33,482 nt of DNA, taken from positions 1 to 33,482 of the forward strand of contig JAJRYV010000138.1 of the NCBI GenBank assembly GCA_024275575.1. The letters are read 5' to 3'. The position numbers and the translations under genes are program-made. Below, in pieces: positions 8,790 through 16,800 of the stretch. The number at the start of each line of letters is the position of its first letter. Positions within the stretch are counted from its first letter, which is position 1. The notes beneath the pieces are model-generated. The model was not told where the DNA came from. It did no database searches and was given only the letters and a program-made list of their open reading frames with translations. Source of the DNA: a bacterium. Its GTDB lineage: Bacteria; Zhuqueibacterota; Zhuqueibacteria; Zhuqueibacterales; Geothermadaptataceae.

Positions 8790-9241
8790 TCTATCACTCC
8801 TGAATTATTGATGAATAGCACGCAGAGAGCAAAGCAATTTTTTTAAAACGAAACTATTCAAATCGGATGCCAGAATATTAAAAAGAGTTAAGTTCCTGGA
8901 AATCATTAGTTAGAGTCGCACACCAATGGTTTGATAAAATGCGGAAAACAACTTAATTGCGGAATTATTCCGCGAACGAAGTAATTTTTCTCGCCAGCTC
9001 AAACAACAAACCGAAAGCAGAACATCAAAGGAGCAACCGCATTAAAGATGAATTAGAACTTGCCATACATGAAATAAGTGGTAATAACCGATGATAAACT
9101 TAAAAACGGGGGGCAATTCATCAGCTCGAATTAGTGCTTGCATTTTTTATCTTAATACCTTTTATTAATTTCTAAAATATTTTAGCATATTATGTGCAAA
9201 TGCCATGCTTGCTTTTGACCCCAACAACCCTCAGGAAATTC
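8790..9241. other. Divergent intergenic region
   Basis: 452 bp of AT-rich DNA between the minus-strand barrel gene and the plus-strand oxidase-like gene. A short perfect dyad GCGGAA-TTA-TTCCGC lies at 8959-8973 with no T-run, so it is more likely an operator-like site than a terminator. A possible plus-strand promoter is listed separately. I see no credible open frame or RNA gene. Confidence 0.5.
9138..9166 (+). promoter_or_regulatory. Possible promoter of the oxidase-like gene
   Basis: TTGCAT (9138-9143), 17 bases, then TTTATT (9161-9166), about 75 bases before the chosen start. The same TTGCAT hexamer occupies the -35 position of the better-supported leu and pncB promoters in this window, which is the main reason to list it. 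The -10 is poor. Confidence 0.3.
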
Positions 9242-10594
9242 ATGCAAACCAATATTCTCAATTCCAAACGTTGGCTCACCGTAGCAATTGGTGGGTTGAT
9301 GACGGGCGGATTGTTATCAGTAATATTGGTCATCGGTCGTGCCCCGCTTGTTAATACCCTCTTTGCCGATCCGAATTTTGCCAAAAAGTGCTTAATCGTT
9401 CATGTCAACCTGACGATATTTGTCTGGTTTTCCGCGTTCATCGTCGCTTTGTTTAATTTGCTGCGAGTGGACAATAAAACCGGAGGCGCGTTTGGTTTAC
9501 CCCTCCCGGGCGCTGCAGCAGGTCTGCTCCTTCTAACTATTTCGCTTTTTATTCCGGCGGGCAAACCGGTTCTATCAAATTATATACCCGTCATCGATCA
9601 CATGGTATTTTTTGCCGGGCTTGGCATTTTTGCTTGCAGTGTCACGCTTGCAATCGCCGATTTCCGGCTGTGGCAGCCCGCTGATACAGATGATTTTCCG
9701 GCGCCCGCGATATTAGGAATCCGTTTCGCAGTACTCACCTGTTTATTGGCTGGCATTACTTTTCTCATTTCCCGGGTTTTACTCGATGAGGCCCTACCCG
9801 TCCGGCAGTTCTATGAAATGCTTTTCTGGGGTGTTGGACATGTGCTGCAATTCGCCCATATTTTCGCCATGTTGGCGGTATGGATTTTTCTCATCAAAAA
9901 ACTGACCGGAAGTCTTTTTATTACAAAAAAACCCGCTTTTTGTCTTTTCACACTCATGTTTTTACCTCTCGTTTCAACGCCATATTTCGCCGCTCAAATC
10001 CAAAATCAGGGTTTATACCTGCTGAGATTTACCCAGCTTATGCAGTACGGCATTTTCCCGGTCGTGTGCATCTTCATATTTCTGGCAGTCAAACATTTGT
10101 ATGCAGCAAAAAAAAATGACGCCCTGCAAGGCAGTCTGTTTGCACATTTTGCCTTTAACGGATTTGCAGCAGCCGTCGTTCTCATCCTTACCGGATTTAT
10201 TTTCGGCGCACTTATCGAGGGTTCGGATACGATGATTCCGGCGCATTACCATGCTGCCATCGGCGCCGTAACAGTCTCGTTTATGGCGACGTCATTCGCC
10301 CTGTTCCCGCAATTCGATCTAAATTTTCCCACAGAACGGCTGGCACGCCTGGCACGCTGGCAACCCGCACTTTACGGTGCGGGGCAATTTTTACTCGCCT
10401 CAGGGCTTGCTTACGCCCGAATGATGCGAAAAATTTATGGCGAGGAGCAGATCGTCCATTCGGTTTCGCAAAAAATCGGACTGGGTATCATGGGAATTGG
10501 CGGTCTGTTCGCAGTCTGCGGCGGCATTTTGTTTATCTGGATTACGCTGCGAACATTTTTCAGCAGAAGGCAGAAGAAATTTGCGGTGATTTAA
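9242..10594 (+). CDS. Divergent heme-copper oxidase subunit I-like membrane protein
   Basis: 450 residues from ATG 9242 (AGGA six bases upstream); upstream in-frame GTG 9194 and ATG 9200 lack a ribosome site. About 12 transmembrane helices. Residues resembling heme ligands of the COX1 superfamily are present: H54 in the second helix (IVHVNLTIF), H200 in FWGVGHVLQFAH, and H335/H337 in IPAHYHAAIGAVTVSFMA, the counterpart of the helix-X HxH. The helix-VII His-His pair that binds CuB is absent (the segment reads LPLVSTPYFA). It may therefore be a heme b membrane protein without oxygen reductase chemistry, although databases often name such proteins 'cbb3-type subunit I'. It sits upstream of SCO and the caa3 genes, which suggests a role in electron transfer or oxidase assembly. 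Confidence 0.72.
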   Translation: MQTNILNSKRWLTVAIGGLMTGGLLSVILVIGRAPLVNTLFADPNFAKKCLIVHVNLTIFVWFSAFIVALFNLLRVDNKTGGAFGLPLPGAAAGLLLLTISLFIPAGKPVLSNYIPVIDHMVFFAGLGIFACSVTLAIADFRLWQPADTDDFPAPAILGIRFAVLTCLLAGITFLISRVLLDEALPVRQFYEMLFWGVGHVLQFAHIFAMLAVWIFLIKKLTGSLFITKKPAFCLFTLMFLPLVSTPYFAAQIQNQGLYLLRFTQLMQYGIFPVVCIFIFLAVKHLYAAKKNDALQGSLFAHFAFNGFAAAVVLILTGFIFGALIEGSDTMIPAHYHAAIGAVTVSFMATSFALFPQFDLNFPTERLARLARWQPALYGAGQFLLASGLAYARMMRKIYGEEQIVHSVSQKIGLGIMGIGGLFAVCGGILFIWITLRTFFSRRQKKFAVI

Positions 10595-10743
10595 ATACGC
10601 TTTCGTTGTGCCGGTTCGTTTGATCTTTCAAAGAGTCCGGCGCCGGCATTTATCCTTAAAATGATTAGAAAAAAACCTGAAGTTATCAACGCAGCCCGCA
10701 GCCAAAGTGGCGACGGAAAGCAAAATTTGGAGTTTACAATTCC

Positions 10744-11544
10744 ATGAAACAAACAAATAAAAAATGGATGCTGTGTTTATTCCTCACCCTGTTGCTTTTT
10801 CTTTTCCCGGGTACGGAGATGCCGGCACAAGTACAGCCGGTCAATGAAATCGTCGGTATCGATGAAAAACTCGGTGAGATGACCGATCTCAATTTTCAAT
10901 TTGTCGCTTCCAGCGGCGATACGCTGATGATCGCGGAGCTGGTCGATCGCCCGACGGTTCTGAACCTGGTTTATTTCAATTGTCCCGGCATCTGCACGCC
11001 AATTTTAAACGGTCTGCAACGGGCTTTACACAGCATGGATATGCAGCCGGGAAAAGATTTTCGTGTGCTGACCATCAGCTTTAACAAAGACGAAGATTAC
11101 AAATTGGCCGGCCGGAAAAAGGCCAATTTTCTCAAAATGTTTTCCAAACCATTCCCGCAAGATGAATGGATATGGCTCACCGGCGACAGCCTGAATATCG
11201 CCGGTATAACCCGGACTGTCGGTTTTAATTTCAAACGCACAGCAGACGATTTCGCTCATTCCGCCGCGCTCATCGTATTGTCCGGCGAAGGCAAAGTGAC
11301 GCGCTATCTTTACGGCACCTATTTCAATCAATTCGATCTCAAAATGGCGATCATCGAAGCGAGTGAGGGCCGCGTCGGGCCATCGATCGCCAAAGTGCTA
11401 AAATTTTGTTTCAGCTACGATCCCGAAGGCCGAAAATACGTTTTCAATTTTCTCAAAATTGCCGCCAGCCTGATCATCGGCTGTGTGATTATTTTCGTCT
11501 TTGCCATCGGCCTGCGTTCGAAGAATAAAAATGTTGCAGGTTGA
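10744..11544 (+). CDS. SCO1/SenC family copper chaperone for cytochrome oxidase
   Basis: 266 residues. An N-terminal signal or anchor segment ends near MPAQ. The thioredoxin-like fold carries the copper ligands CPGIC (C80, C84) in LVYFNCPGIC and a distal His (H172, DFAHSAALIV), matching SCO proteins that load the CuA site of subunit II. It is longer than typical SCO because a C-terminal transmembrane helix (about 238-257, IAASLIIGCVIIFVFAIGL) and a basic tail are added, so the domain could be tethered at both ends. Ribosome site GGAG is 11 bases from the ATG. It lies directly upstream of the oxidase operon. Confidence 0.93.
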   Translation: MKQTNKKWMLCLFLTLLLFLFPGTEMPAQVQPVNEIVGIDEKLGEMTDLNFQFVASSGDTLMIAELVDRPTVLNLVYFNCPGICTPILNGLQRALHSMDMQPGKDFRVLTISFNKDEDYKLAGRKKANFLKMFSKPFPQDEWIWLTGDSLNIAGITRTVGFNFKRTADDFAHSAALIVLSGEGKVTRYLYGTYFNQFDLKMAIIEASEGRVGPSIAKVLKFCFSYDPEGRKYVFNFLKIAASLIIGCVIIFVFAIGLRSKNKNVAG

Positions 11545-11585
11545 AGATTACGAGCTACAGGTTACCAGGTTGTTGGCTGGAATAA

Positions 11586-11637
11586 TTTGTACGGCAGACA
11601 AAAGTTGGTGACCTGTTTTTATAATGTAAAAATCACC
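11586..11637 (+). promoter_or_regulatory. Candidate promoter and dyad operator before ctaD
   Basis: A TATAAT hexamer (11620-11625) lies 51 bases before the ctaD start, centred in an imperfect palindrome from GGTGA (11607) to TCACC (11637) with inner TTTTTA/TAAAAA arms. Just upstream is a second dyad TTTGT-N7-ACAAA (11586-11602). The -35 is not convincing. An operator overlapping the -10 would suggest control of oxidase expression; this is an inference only. Confidence 0.35.
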
Positions 11638-11675
11638 TGCGGGTGCATTTTATATTCACAATTTAAGGAGGAAGT

Positions 11676-13307
11676 ATGTCGCGTCATGCTGTGGCTGATG
11701 CAGTACGAACACAGGAAAGTTATCTCGATGTAAAAGGCCGCTACTCCGGTCTTTTCGGCTGGATATTTTCTGTTGACCACAAAAGAATCGGTCTTTTGTA
11801 CCTCGGCTCTGTTTTTCTGTTTTTTATTGTTGGCATTTTTCTCGGGCTTTTCATGCGTCTCGAGCAATTGACCATGGGCGAAACGCTGATGACGGCGAAT
11901 ATGTATAACCGTCTGTTCACCCTGCACGGCGTCATCATGATTTTTTTCTTTATCATTCCCGGCATCGCCGGCACGATGGGCAACTTCTTTTTGCCGATTC
12001 AGATCGGCGCCAAAGATGTTTTCTTTCCCAGGCTCAATTTGCTTTCGTGGTGGCTCTATCTCGCCGGCGCTGTTCTGGCCCTGTTCGCCATTTTCTCCGG
12101 CGAAGGCATGGCCGATACCGGCTGGACTTTTTACGTGCCTTACAGCGTCCAGACCGGCACCAATGTGACACTGGCGCTGTTCGCAGCTTTCATCCTCGGA
12201 TTCTCATCGATTTTGACCGGTCTGAATTTTATCGCCACGGTGCACCGTTTGCGGGCGCCGGGCATGACTTTTCACCGTATGCCACTTTTTATCTGGAGTT
12301 TGTATTCAACCGCCTGGATTCAGGTTTTGGCCACACCCGTCGTCGGTATCACGCTGCTACTGGTTATTCTGGAGCGCACGCTCGGTATCGGTATTTTTAA
12401 TCCGGCGATGGGCGGTGATCCCATTCTCTTTCAGCATTTATTCTGGATTTATTCACACCCTGCGGTTTATCTCATGGTGCTGCCGGGCATGGGAATCGTC
12501 TCTGAAATCATCCCGACCTTTTGCCGTCGCATCATCTTCGGCTATAAAGCTATCGCCTGGTCCAGCGTTGGCATCGCCGGCGTCGGCACCCTCGTTTGGG
12601 GACACCATATGTACGTCAGCGGCCAGAGCAGTACTGCCAGTATCGTTTTTTCTTTTCTTACATTTTTTGTCGCCATCCCCACTGCGATAAAAGTTTTCAA
12701 CTGGGTGGCGACGATGTACAAAGCCTCCATCAAAGTCGAGGTGCCGTTTTTATACGCACTGGCATTTCTCTTCCATTTTCTCATCGGCGGGCTCACCGGC
12801 TTGATGAATGCCGCCATCTCCGTCGACGTGCATGTGCATGACACCTATTTCATCGTCGGCCATTTTCACTACACCATGTTCGGCGGCTCTGTTTTTGCCC
12901 TTTTCGGCGCGCTTTATTACTGGGGCCCGAAAATGTGGGGCAAAATGTATCATAAAAAATCAGCCGTGGTCGCGCTGGTATTGCAGCTCATCGGCTTTAA
13001 TATGCTCTATCTGACAATGATGTATATGGGGTATCAGGGTATGCCGCGGCGTTATTATGACCACCTGCCGCAATTTCACGATGCCCACCTCGTCGCCACT
13101 GTGGGTTCGTGGTTTCTCGTTACCGGCCTGCTGATGATGATCGGCACCCTGATCCATTCGATTTTTAAAGGCGAAAAAGCGCCGCAAAACCCCTGGGGCG
13201 GCACGACACTGGAGTGGCAGGTTCCCACACCGCCGCCATTGGAAAATTTTGACGTCGTGCCCACGATTACGAGTGGACCGTATAACCACAAAGAGGAGGC
13301 CGAATAA
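11676..13307 (+). CDS. ctaD: caa3-type cytochrome c oxidase subunit I (A2-type)
   Basis: 543 residues, about 12 helices, with the strong ribosome site AAGGAGGAAGT. The catalytic subunit reduces oxygen to water and pumps protons. Visible ligands: H84 (heme a, LHGVIMIFF), H261 (CuB), H310-H311 (CuB, VWGHHMY), and H396 and H398 (heme a3 and heme a, VGHFHYTM). Helix VI reads YSHPAV (Y259, S260) instead of GHPEV, so the proton-channel glutamate is replaced by the Tyr-Ser pair that defines A2-type oxidases such as that of Rhodothermus marinus. It heads the run ctaD-ctaE-IV-ctaC, with the stop overlapping the ctaE start (TAATG). Confidence 0.97.
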   Translation: MSRHAVADAVRTQESYLDVKGRYSGLFGWIFSVDHKRIGLLYLGSVFLFFIVGIFLGLFMRLEQLTMGETLMTANMYNRLFTLHGVIMIFFFIIPGIAGTMGNFFLPIQIGAKDVFFPRLNLLSWWLYLAGAVLALFAIFSGEGMADTGWTFYVPYSVQTGTNVTLALFAAFILGFSSILTGLNFIATVHRLRAPGMTFHRMPLFIWSLYSTAWIQVLATPVVGITLLLVILERTLGIGIFNPAMGGDPILFQHLFWIYSHPAVYLMVLPGMGIVSEIIPTFCRRIIFGYKAIAWSSVGIAGVGTLVWGHHMYVSGQSSTASIVFSFLTFFVAIPTAIKVFNWVATMYKASIKVEVPFLYALAFLFHFLIGGLTGLMNAAISVDVHVHDTYFIVGHFHYTMFGGSVFALFGALYYWGPKMWGKMYHKKSAVVALVLQLIGFNMLYLTMMYMGYQGMPRRYYDHLPQFHDAHLVATVGSWFLVTGLLMMIGTLIHSIFKGEKAPQNPWGGTTLEWQVPTPPPLENFDVVPTITSGPYNHKEEAE

Positions 13308-14101
13308 TGAGTAATCATGCTGCAACCCTGGTCGCTCACAAACATCCCGGCGATGTGGAAGGCGTAAAAATCGGCATGTGGCTTTTCCTCTTCACCGAGA
13401 TGCTGCTCTTCGGTGGTTTGTTCATCGCTTATGCCGTCTATCGTTCCATTTACTCCGAGGCTTTTCATACTGCGGCTGCAAATTTAGATGTGACGCTCGG
13501 CGCTGTAAATACAATCTTTCTACTCACCAGCAGCCTGACCGTAGTTCTCGGCATCGTCGCACTGCAAAAAGGAAAACAAAAATTTGCAGTCTTGATGATC
13601 TGGCTTACCGTGCTTTTCGCTCTCGGATTCATGGTGAATAAATACTTCGAATGGAGCGTCAAAATTCATCACGGCATCTATCCGGGTTCGCCGGAGTTGC
13701 TCGCCAGCCATGACAAGGGTGAAATCGTCTTTTATAATCTCTATTATACCATGACCGGACTGCACGGGCTGCACGTCATCATCGGGCTCGTCGTCTTCTT
13801 TGTCGTGCTGTATTTTATCAAACGCCGGCCTGTTGTCACCGAGGAAATGCCCTTTGATATTCTAAAACATGTGCGGGGCGGCACACGGCTGGCGGTGCTC
13901 TCAGAAAAAGGTGATGAGCTGGGCACCGTCGCCGAACTCGACGACAAAGTTGAACTCGTCGACATCCGCCTGACCTACGAGCCGGTCATCGAAAAAATGG
14001 ACCCGCGCAATATCATCAAACTGGAAAATGCCGGCCTCTACTGGCACCTCGTCGACGTCATCTGGATTTTCCTTTTTCCACTTTTTTATCTCATCTCATA
14101 G
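13307..14101 (+). CDS. ctaE: Cytochrome c oxidase subunit III with an extra soluble insert
   Basis: 264 residues. Start overlaps the ctaD stop by one base (TAATG), which suggests translational coupling. Typical subunit III segments: KIGMWLFLFTEMLLFGGLF, NTIFLLTSSLTV, YNLYYTMTGLHGLHVIIGL and the last helix NAGLYWHLVDVIWIFLFPL. Between the HGLHV helix and the last helix lies a polar stretch of about 65 residues (roughly 173-238, including FDILKHVRGGTRLAVLSEKG and later VEKM-like charged sequence). Most bacterial homologues have about 15 residues there. Subunit III stabilises the core and proton uptake; the role of the insert is unknown. Confidence 0.93.
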   Translation: MSNHAATLVAHKHPGDVEGVKIGMWLFLFTEMLLFGGLFIAYAVYRSIYSEAFHTAAANLDVTLGAVNTIFLLTSSLTVVLGIVALQKGKQKFAVLMIWLTVLFALGFMVNKYFEWSVKIHHGIYPGSPELLASHDKGEIVFYNLYYTMTGLHGLHVIIGLVVFFVVLYFIKRRPVVTEEMPFDILKHVRGGTRLAVLSEKGDELGTVAELDDKVELVDIRLTYEPVIEKMDPRNIIKLENAGLYWHLVDVIWIFLFPLFYLIS

Positions 14102-14117
14102 AAAGGGAACGTGGATT

Positions 14118-14399
14118 ATGCATGAAAATGATCATGAATTGAAATACAGCACTTATATTTATGTCTGGCTGGCACTGGTCGTTCTGACCTGGGTCACAGT
14201 TTTTATCGCCGGTTTGCATTTCGGTAACGCCGCTGTTTTCGTCGCTTTGTTGATCGCAGCCTTTAAATCATCGCTGGTCTTCGCCTGGTTTATGCATTTA
14301 AAAAATGAATCAGGCACGATAAAATGGATGGTCGCGACACTTTTCGTCGTCTTCGCTATTTTTATCGGGATAACCTTTACCGATTATCCGTTTCGATAA
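14118..14399 (+). CDS. Cytochrome c oxidase subunit IV (prokaryotic, caa3-type)
   Basis: 93 residues from ATG 14118; the frame stays open upstream into ctaE, but that part has no start signal and overlaps a real gene. The sequence begins MHENDHELKYSTYIYVWLAL, followed by three hydrophobic helices with KSSLVFAWFMHLK, the signature of the small prokaryotic COX4 family. It lies 16 bp after ctaE and 105 bp before ctaC. It is an accessory membrane subunit, probably for assembly or stability. Confidence 0.92.
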   Translation: MHENDHELKYSTYIYVWLALVVLTWVTVFIAGLHFGNAAVFVALLIAAFKSSLVFAWFMHLKNESGTIKWMVATLFVVFAIFIGITFTDYPFR

Positions 14400-14504
14400 A
14401 AATATAGTTTTTAACTTTTATTATTCTCGTGAAGACGCAGTGGCGCAGAAAAAAACACCATAAAATATTTAAAATAAAAATCTTTTAAAATAAAAGGAGA
14501 AACT

Positions 14505-15428
14505 ATGCTCTCTGGTGCATCGAGTTTTGCATCGCTCGTCGATGATGCATTTTTCTTCATTCTTGTCGTTTCGATCATCTTTTTTGTCGGCATCGTTGCG
14601 ACGATGATTTATTTCGTCGTGCGCTACCACCATACTCGCAACAAAAAAGTCAAAAATATTGAAGGCAATCTGACACTGGAAATCGTCTGGACGGTCATCC
14701 CCACTCTGCTGGTGATGGGCATGTTTTATTACGGTTTCATCGGTTATTCCGACATGCGCAACGTGCCCGATGACGCGATGAAAATCAAAGTCACGGCACG
14801 CAAATGGTCGTGGACTTTCACTTATCCCAACGGCTACCAGGCCACGGCGTTAACCGTGCCGCAGGGCAAAGCCATCAAGGCGGAAATCGAGTCGGAAGAC
14901 GTGATTCACAGTTTTTATATTCCGGCTTTTCGCGTTAAGCAGGACGCCGTGCCCGGCCGCGATACCTACCTCTGGTTCCGTGCAACCGAAATGGGAAAGT
15001 TCGATATTCTCTGTACCGAATTTTGCGGCGACCGCCATGCTTATATGCTCTCGAGTGTCGATGTTTTGCCGCAAGAACAGTTCGACCGTTGGTATGCAAA
15101 CACCGGGAAACAGGAAATTAGCGGAGGTGCAGATTTGAGTAAAACCGGTGAAAAGCTGGTCACGCTGAAAGGCTGCATTGCCTGCCACAGCATCGATGGT
15201 ACGCCGCGTGTTTCGCCCACATTCAAGGGTTTGTATGGCAAAACAGAGACCATCTACACCGACGGCAAGGAACGCCAGGTGCGCGTCGATGAGGCTTATA
15301 TCAGCAAATCCATCAAAGAACCGGCGGCAGACAAAGTCAAGGGATTTGAAAATATTCCCATGCCACAGCAAGACCTGAGTGACGACGAAATCGAAGCGAT
15401 CATCGCTTATTTAAAATCGAATAAGTAA
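14505..15428 (+). CDS. ctaC: Cytochrome c oxidase subunit II with fused cytochrome c
   Basis: 307 residues; ribosome site AAAAGGAGAAA. Two N-terminal transmembrane helices are followed by the cupredoxin domain with the CuA ligands H135, C170, E172, C174, H178 and M181 (CTEFCGDRHAYM). A C-terminal class I cytochrome c has heme motif C224-I-A-C227-H228 and axial Met 286 (NIPMP). This fusion defines a caa3 oxidase, in which the fused cytochrome feeds electrons to CuA. No lipobox or clear cleavable signal is seen, unlike some Bacillus homologues. The gene is last of the four subunits, whereas it usually comes first. Confidence 0.96.
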   Translation: MLSGASSFASLVDDAFFFILVVSIIFFVGIVATMIYFVVRYHHTRNKKVKNIEGNLTLEIVWTVIPTLLVMGMFYYGFIGYSDMRNVPDDAMKIKVTARKWSWTFTYPNGYQATALTVPQGKAIKAEIESEDVIHSFYIPAFRVKQDAVPGRDTYLWFRATEMGKFDILCTEFCGDRHAYMLSSVDVLPQEQFDRWYANTGKQEISGGADLSKTGEKLVTLKGCIACHSIDGTPRVSPTFKGLYGKTETIYTDGKERQVRVDEAYISKSIKEPAADKVKGFENIPMPQQDLSDDEIEAIIAYLKSNK

Positions 15429-15450
15429 ACCTGATATTGCTGCAGGGTTT

Positions 15451-15490
15451 AAACCTTCCAGGTTTGTGAAACCTGAAAGGTTTTTAATTG
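15451..15490 (+). terminator. Rho-independent terminator after ctaC
   Basis: Arms AAACCTTCCAGGTTT (15451-15465) and AAACCTGAAAGGTTT (15469-15483) pair over 15 positions with one mismatch and a GTG loop, followed by TTAATTG. It lies 23 bases after the ctaC stop. It separates the oxidase subunits from ctaB, which probably has its own promoter. Confidence 0.75.
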
Positions 15491-15496
15491 CTTAAA

Positions 15497-15564
15497 AGCC
15501 ACTGATTGACGCAGATCGAACACTGATTTTAAAATAAGTGTCTTATCGGTAAATATCCGTGGCT
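15497..15564. repeat. Short intergenic repeat-like element with inverted ends
   Basis: The 68-bp segment begins AGCCACTGAT and ends ATCCGTGGCT, which pair at 9 of 10 positions. The interior has weaker half-matches (GACGCAGATCGAACACTGAT). It resembles the AGCCAC...GTGGCT intergenic repeats seen in many environmental genomes. Only one copy is in the window, so this rests on form and recall. Confidence 0.4.
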
Positions 15565-15712
15565 AAAACAACCTGTAGTTCAATACTAAAAATGAAAATC
15601 ATCTTTTTTGTATTATGAGAAGTTGCCCGGCTCCGCTCATATCAGTGATCTGACAAGTTTGTGGCAAAATAAACAAAGCGGGTGAATAATGGCTGGTCGA
15701 AAAATTTGAAAT

Positions 15713-16708
15713 ATGGAGTTAAAGGCCGAATCAAAAAATACATTGGAGATAAAAACATCTCGAGTAGCCAGTACCGCACTGTCATCCCCGGAAATTTCTA
15801 CCTGGGATCCAGAAATTACAAAAATCGAAAAAATTCATAAAGTGAAATACTGGCTGAAAATCCTGCTCGATCTGAGCAAAATCCGCATTTCCGTGCTGGT
15901 CGCGATGTCCACATTTGTGGGATATATTCTGGCAGCCGGCACCTTCGATCAAACCGGCCTGCTGGCCGTGCTCGGGACGTTTTTTCTCTCCTGCGGCTCT
16001 GCCGGTTTGAATCAGGTGCAGGAATGGCGGCTCGATAAAAAAATGCAGCGGACATGCGCCCGCCCCATTCCCGCAGAACATCTTTCACCACGGGCAGGGT
16101 TACTCATTTCAGCCCTGCACATTGCCGTTGGCGGCCTCATCCTCGGTTTCGGAAGTACTGGCATGGCGCTGATGCTCGGCTTGGCAAATATCCTCTGTTA
16201 TAACGGCATTTACACACCGCTAAAACAAAAGACTGCATTCGCTGTTTTTCCCGGCGCCCTCATCGGCGCTATTCCGCCGGCCATCGGCTGGGCCACCGCC
16301 GGACGGACGCTTGTGGAACCACAGATTCTAATCTTGGCTCTCTTCTTTTTTATCTGGCAAATCCCTCATTTCTGGTTGCTGCTGCTCAATCTCAGCCGCG
16401 ACTATGAACGCGCCGGATTTCCCACCCTGGCCAGCCTATTCAGCGATAAACAACTGGCTCGCCTCACCTATGTCTGGACTATCGCCACCGCACTTATCAG
16501 CCTGATGCTGCCGCTGTATGGTTTCGGCAACTCCCTGTTCATTTATTCATGTCTGATTTTCACCACCTTCTGGCTCATCTGGGTCAACCGCAAACTGCTG
16601 CAAATCGCCATTTCCAGCACAATATTTAAAACCGCTTTTATGAATATCAATATTTACATGCTGCTGGTGATGGTCAGCCTATCACTACAGATCCTTGTTT
16701 TGCAGTGA
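15713..16708 (+). CDS. ctaB: Protoheme IX farnesyltransferase (heme O synthase)
   Basis: 331 residues with a polar N-terminal extension of about 45 residues and about eight transmembrane helices. The prenyl-diphosphate/Mg motif is N100-x3-E104-x3-D108-x2-M111-x-R113-T114-x2-R117-P118 (Glu where many homologues have Asp), and a second motif DYERAGFPTL is present. The enzyme attaches a farnesyl group to heme B to give heme O, the precursor of the heme A needed by the neighbouring caa3 oxidase. No heme A synthase (CtaA) is seen in the window. The start ATG 15713 lacks a strong ribosome site, so the exact start is less certain. Confidence 0.93.
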   Translation: MELKAESKNTLEIKTSRVASTALSSPEISTWDPEITKIEKIHKVKYWLKILLDLSKIRISVLVAMSTFVGYILAAGTFDQTGLLAVLGTFFLSCGSAGLNQVQEWRLDKKMQRTCARPIPAEHLSPRAGLLISALHIAVGGLILGFGSTGMALMLGLANILCYNGIYTPLKQKTAFAVFPGALIGAIPPAIGWATAGRTLVEPQILILALFFFIWQIPHFWLLLLNLSRDYERAGFPTLASLFSDKQLARLTYVWTIATALISLMLPLYGFGNSLFIYSCLIFTTFWLIWVNRKLLQIAISSTIFKTAFMNINIYMLLVMVSLSLQILVLQ

Positions 16709-16742
16709 GGAATAATCAACAGCCAATTCCGCTGGAGGTGGC

Positions 16743-16800
16743 CTCCCGCTTCGGCAGGTTCGGCGTCCGCGACACAACGGTGGCAGGCTCAGCGTCTGTC
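16743..16800. repeat. CTTCGGCAGGCTCAGCG-type repeat copies at the regulator gene 3' end
   Basis: 16743-16767 matches 2369-2393 at 23 of 25 bases, and 16782-16797 is a second partial copy (GGCAGGCTCAGCGTCT). The second copy runs through the stop codon of the minus-strand CHASE2 regulator, so the last codons and stop of that gene are formed by repeat sequence. Confidence 0.55.

Noticed and set aside
8959-8973. Hairpin GCGGAA-TTA-TTCCGC as terminator
   Set aside because: No T-tract on either strand and no gene ends there; at most an operator-like dyad.
14417-14460. GC-containing stretch between subunit IV and subunit II genes resembling a degenerate repeat
   Set aside because: Too degenerate to assign and without a second copy in the window.
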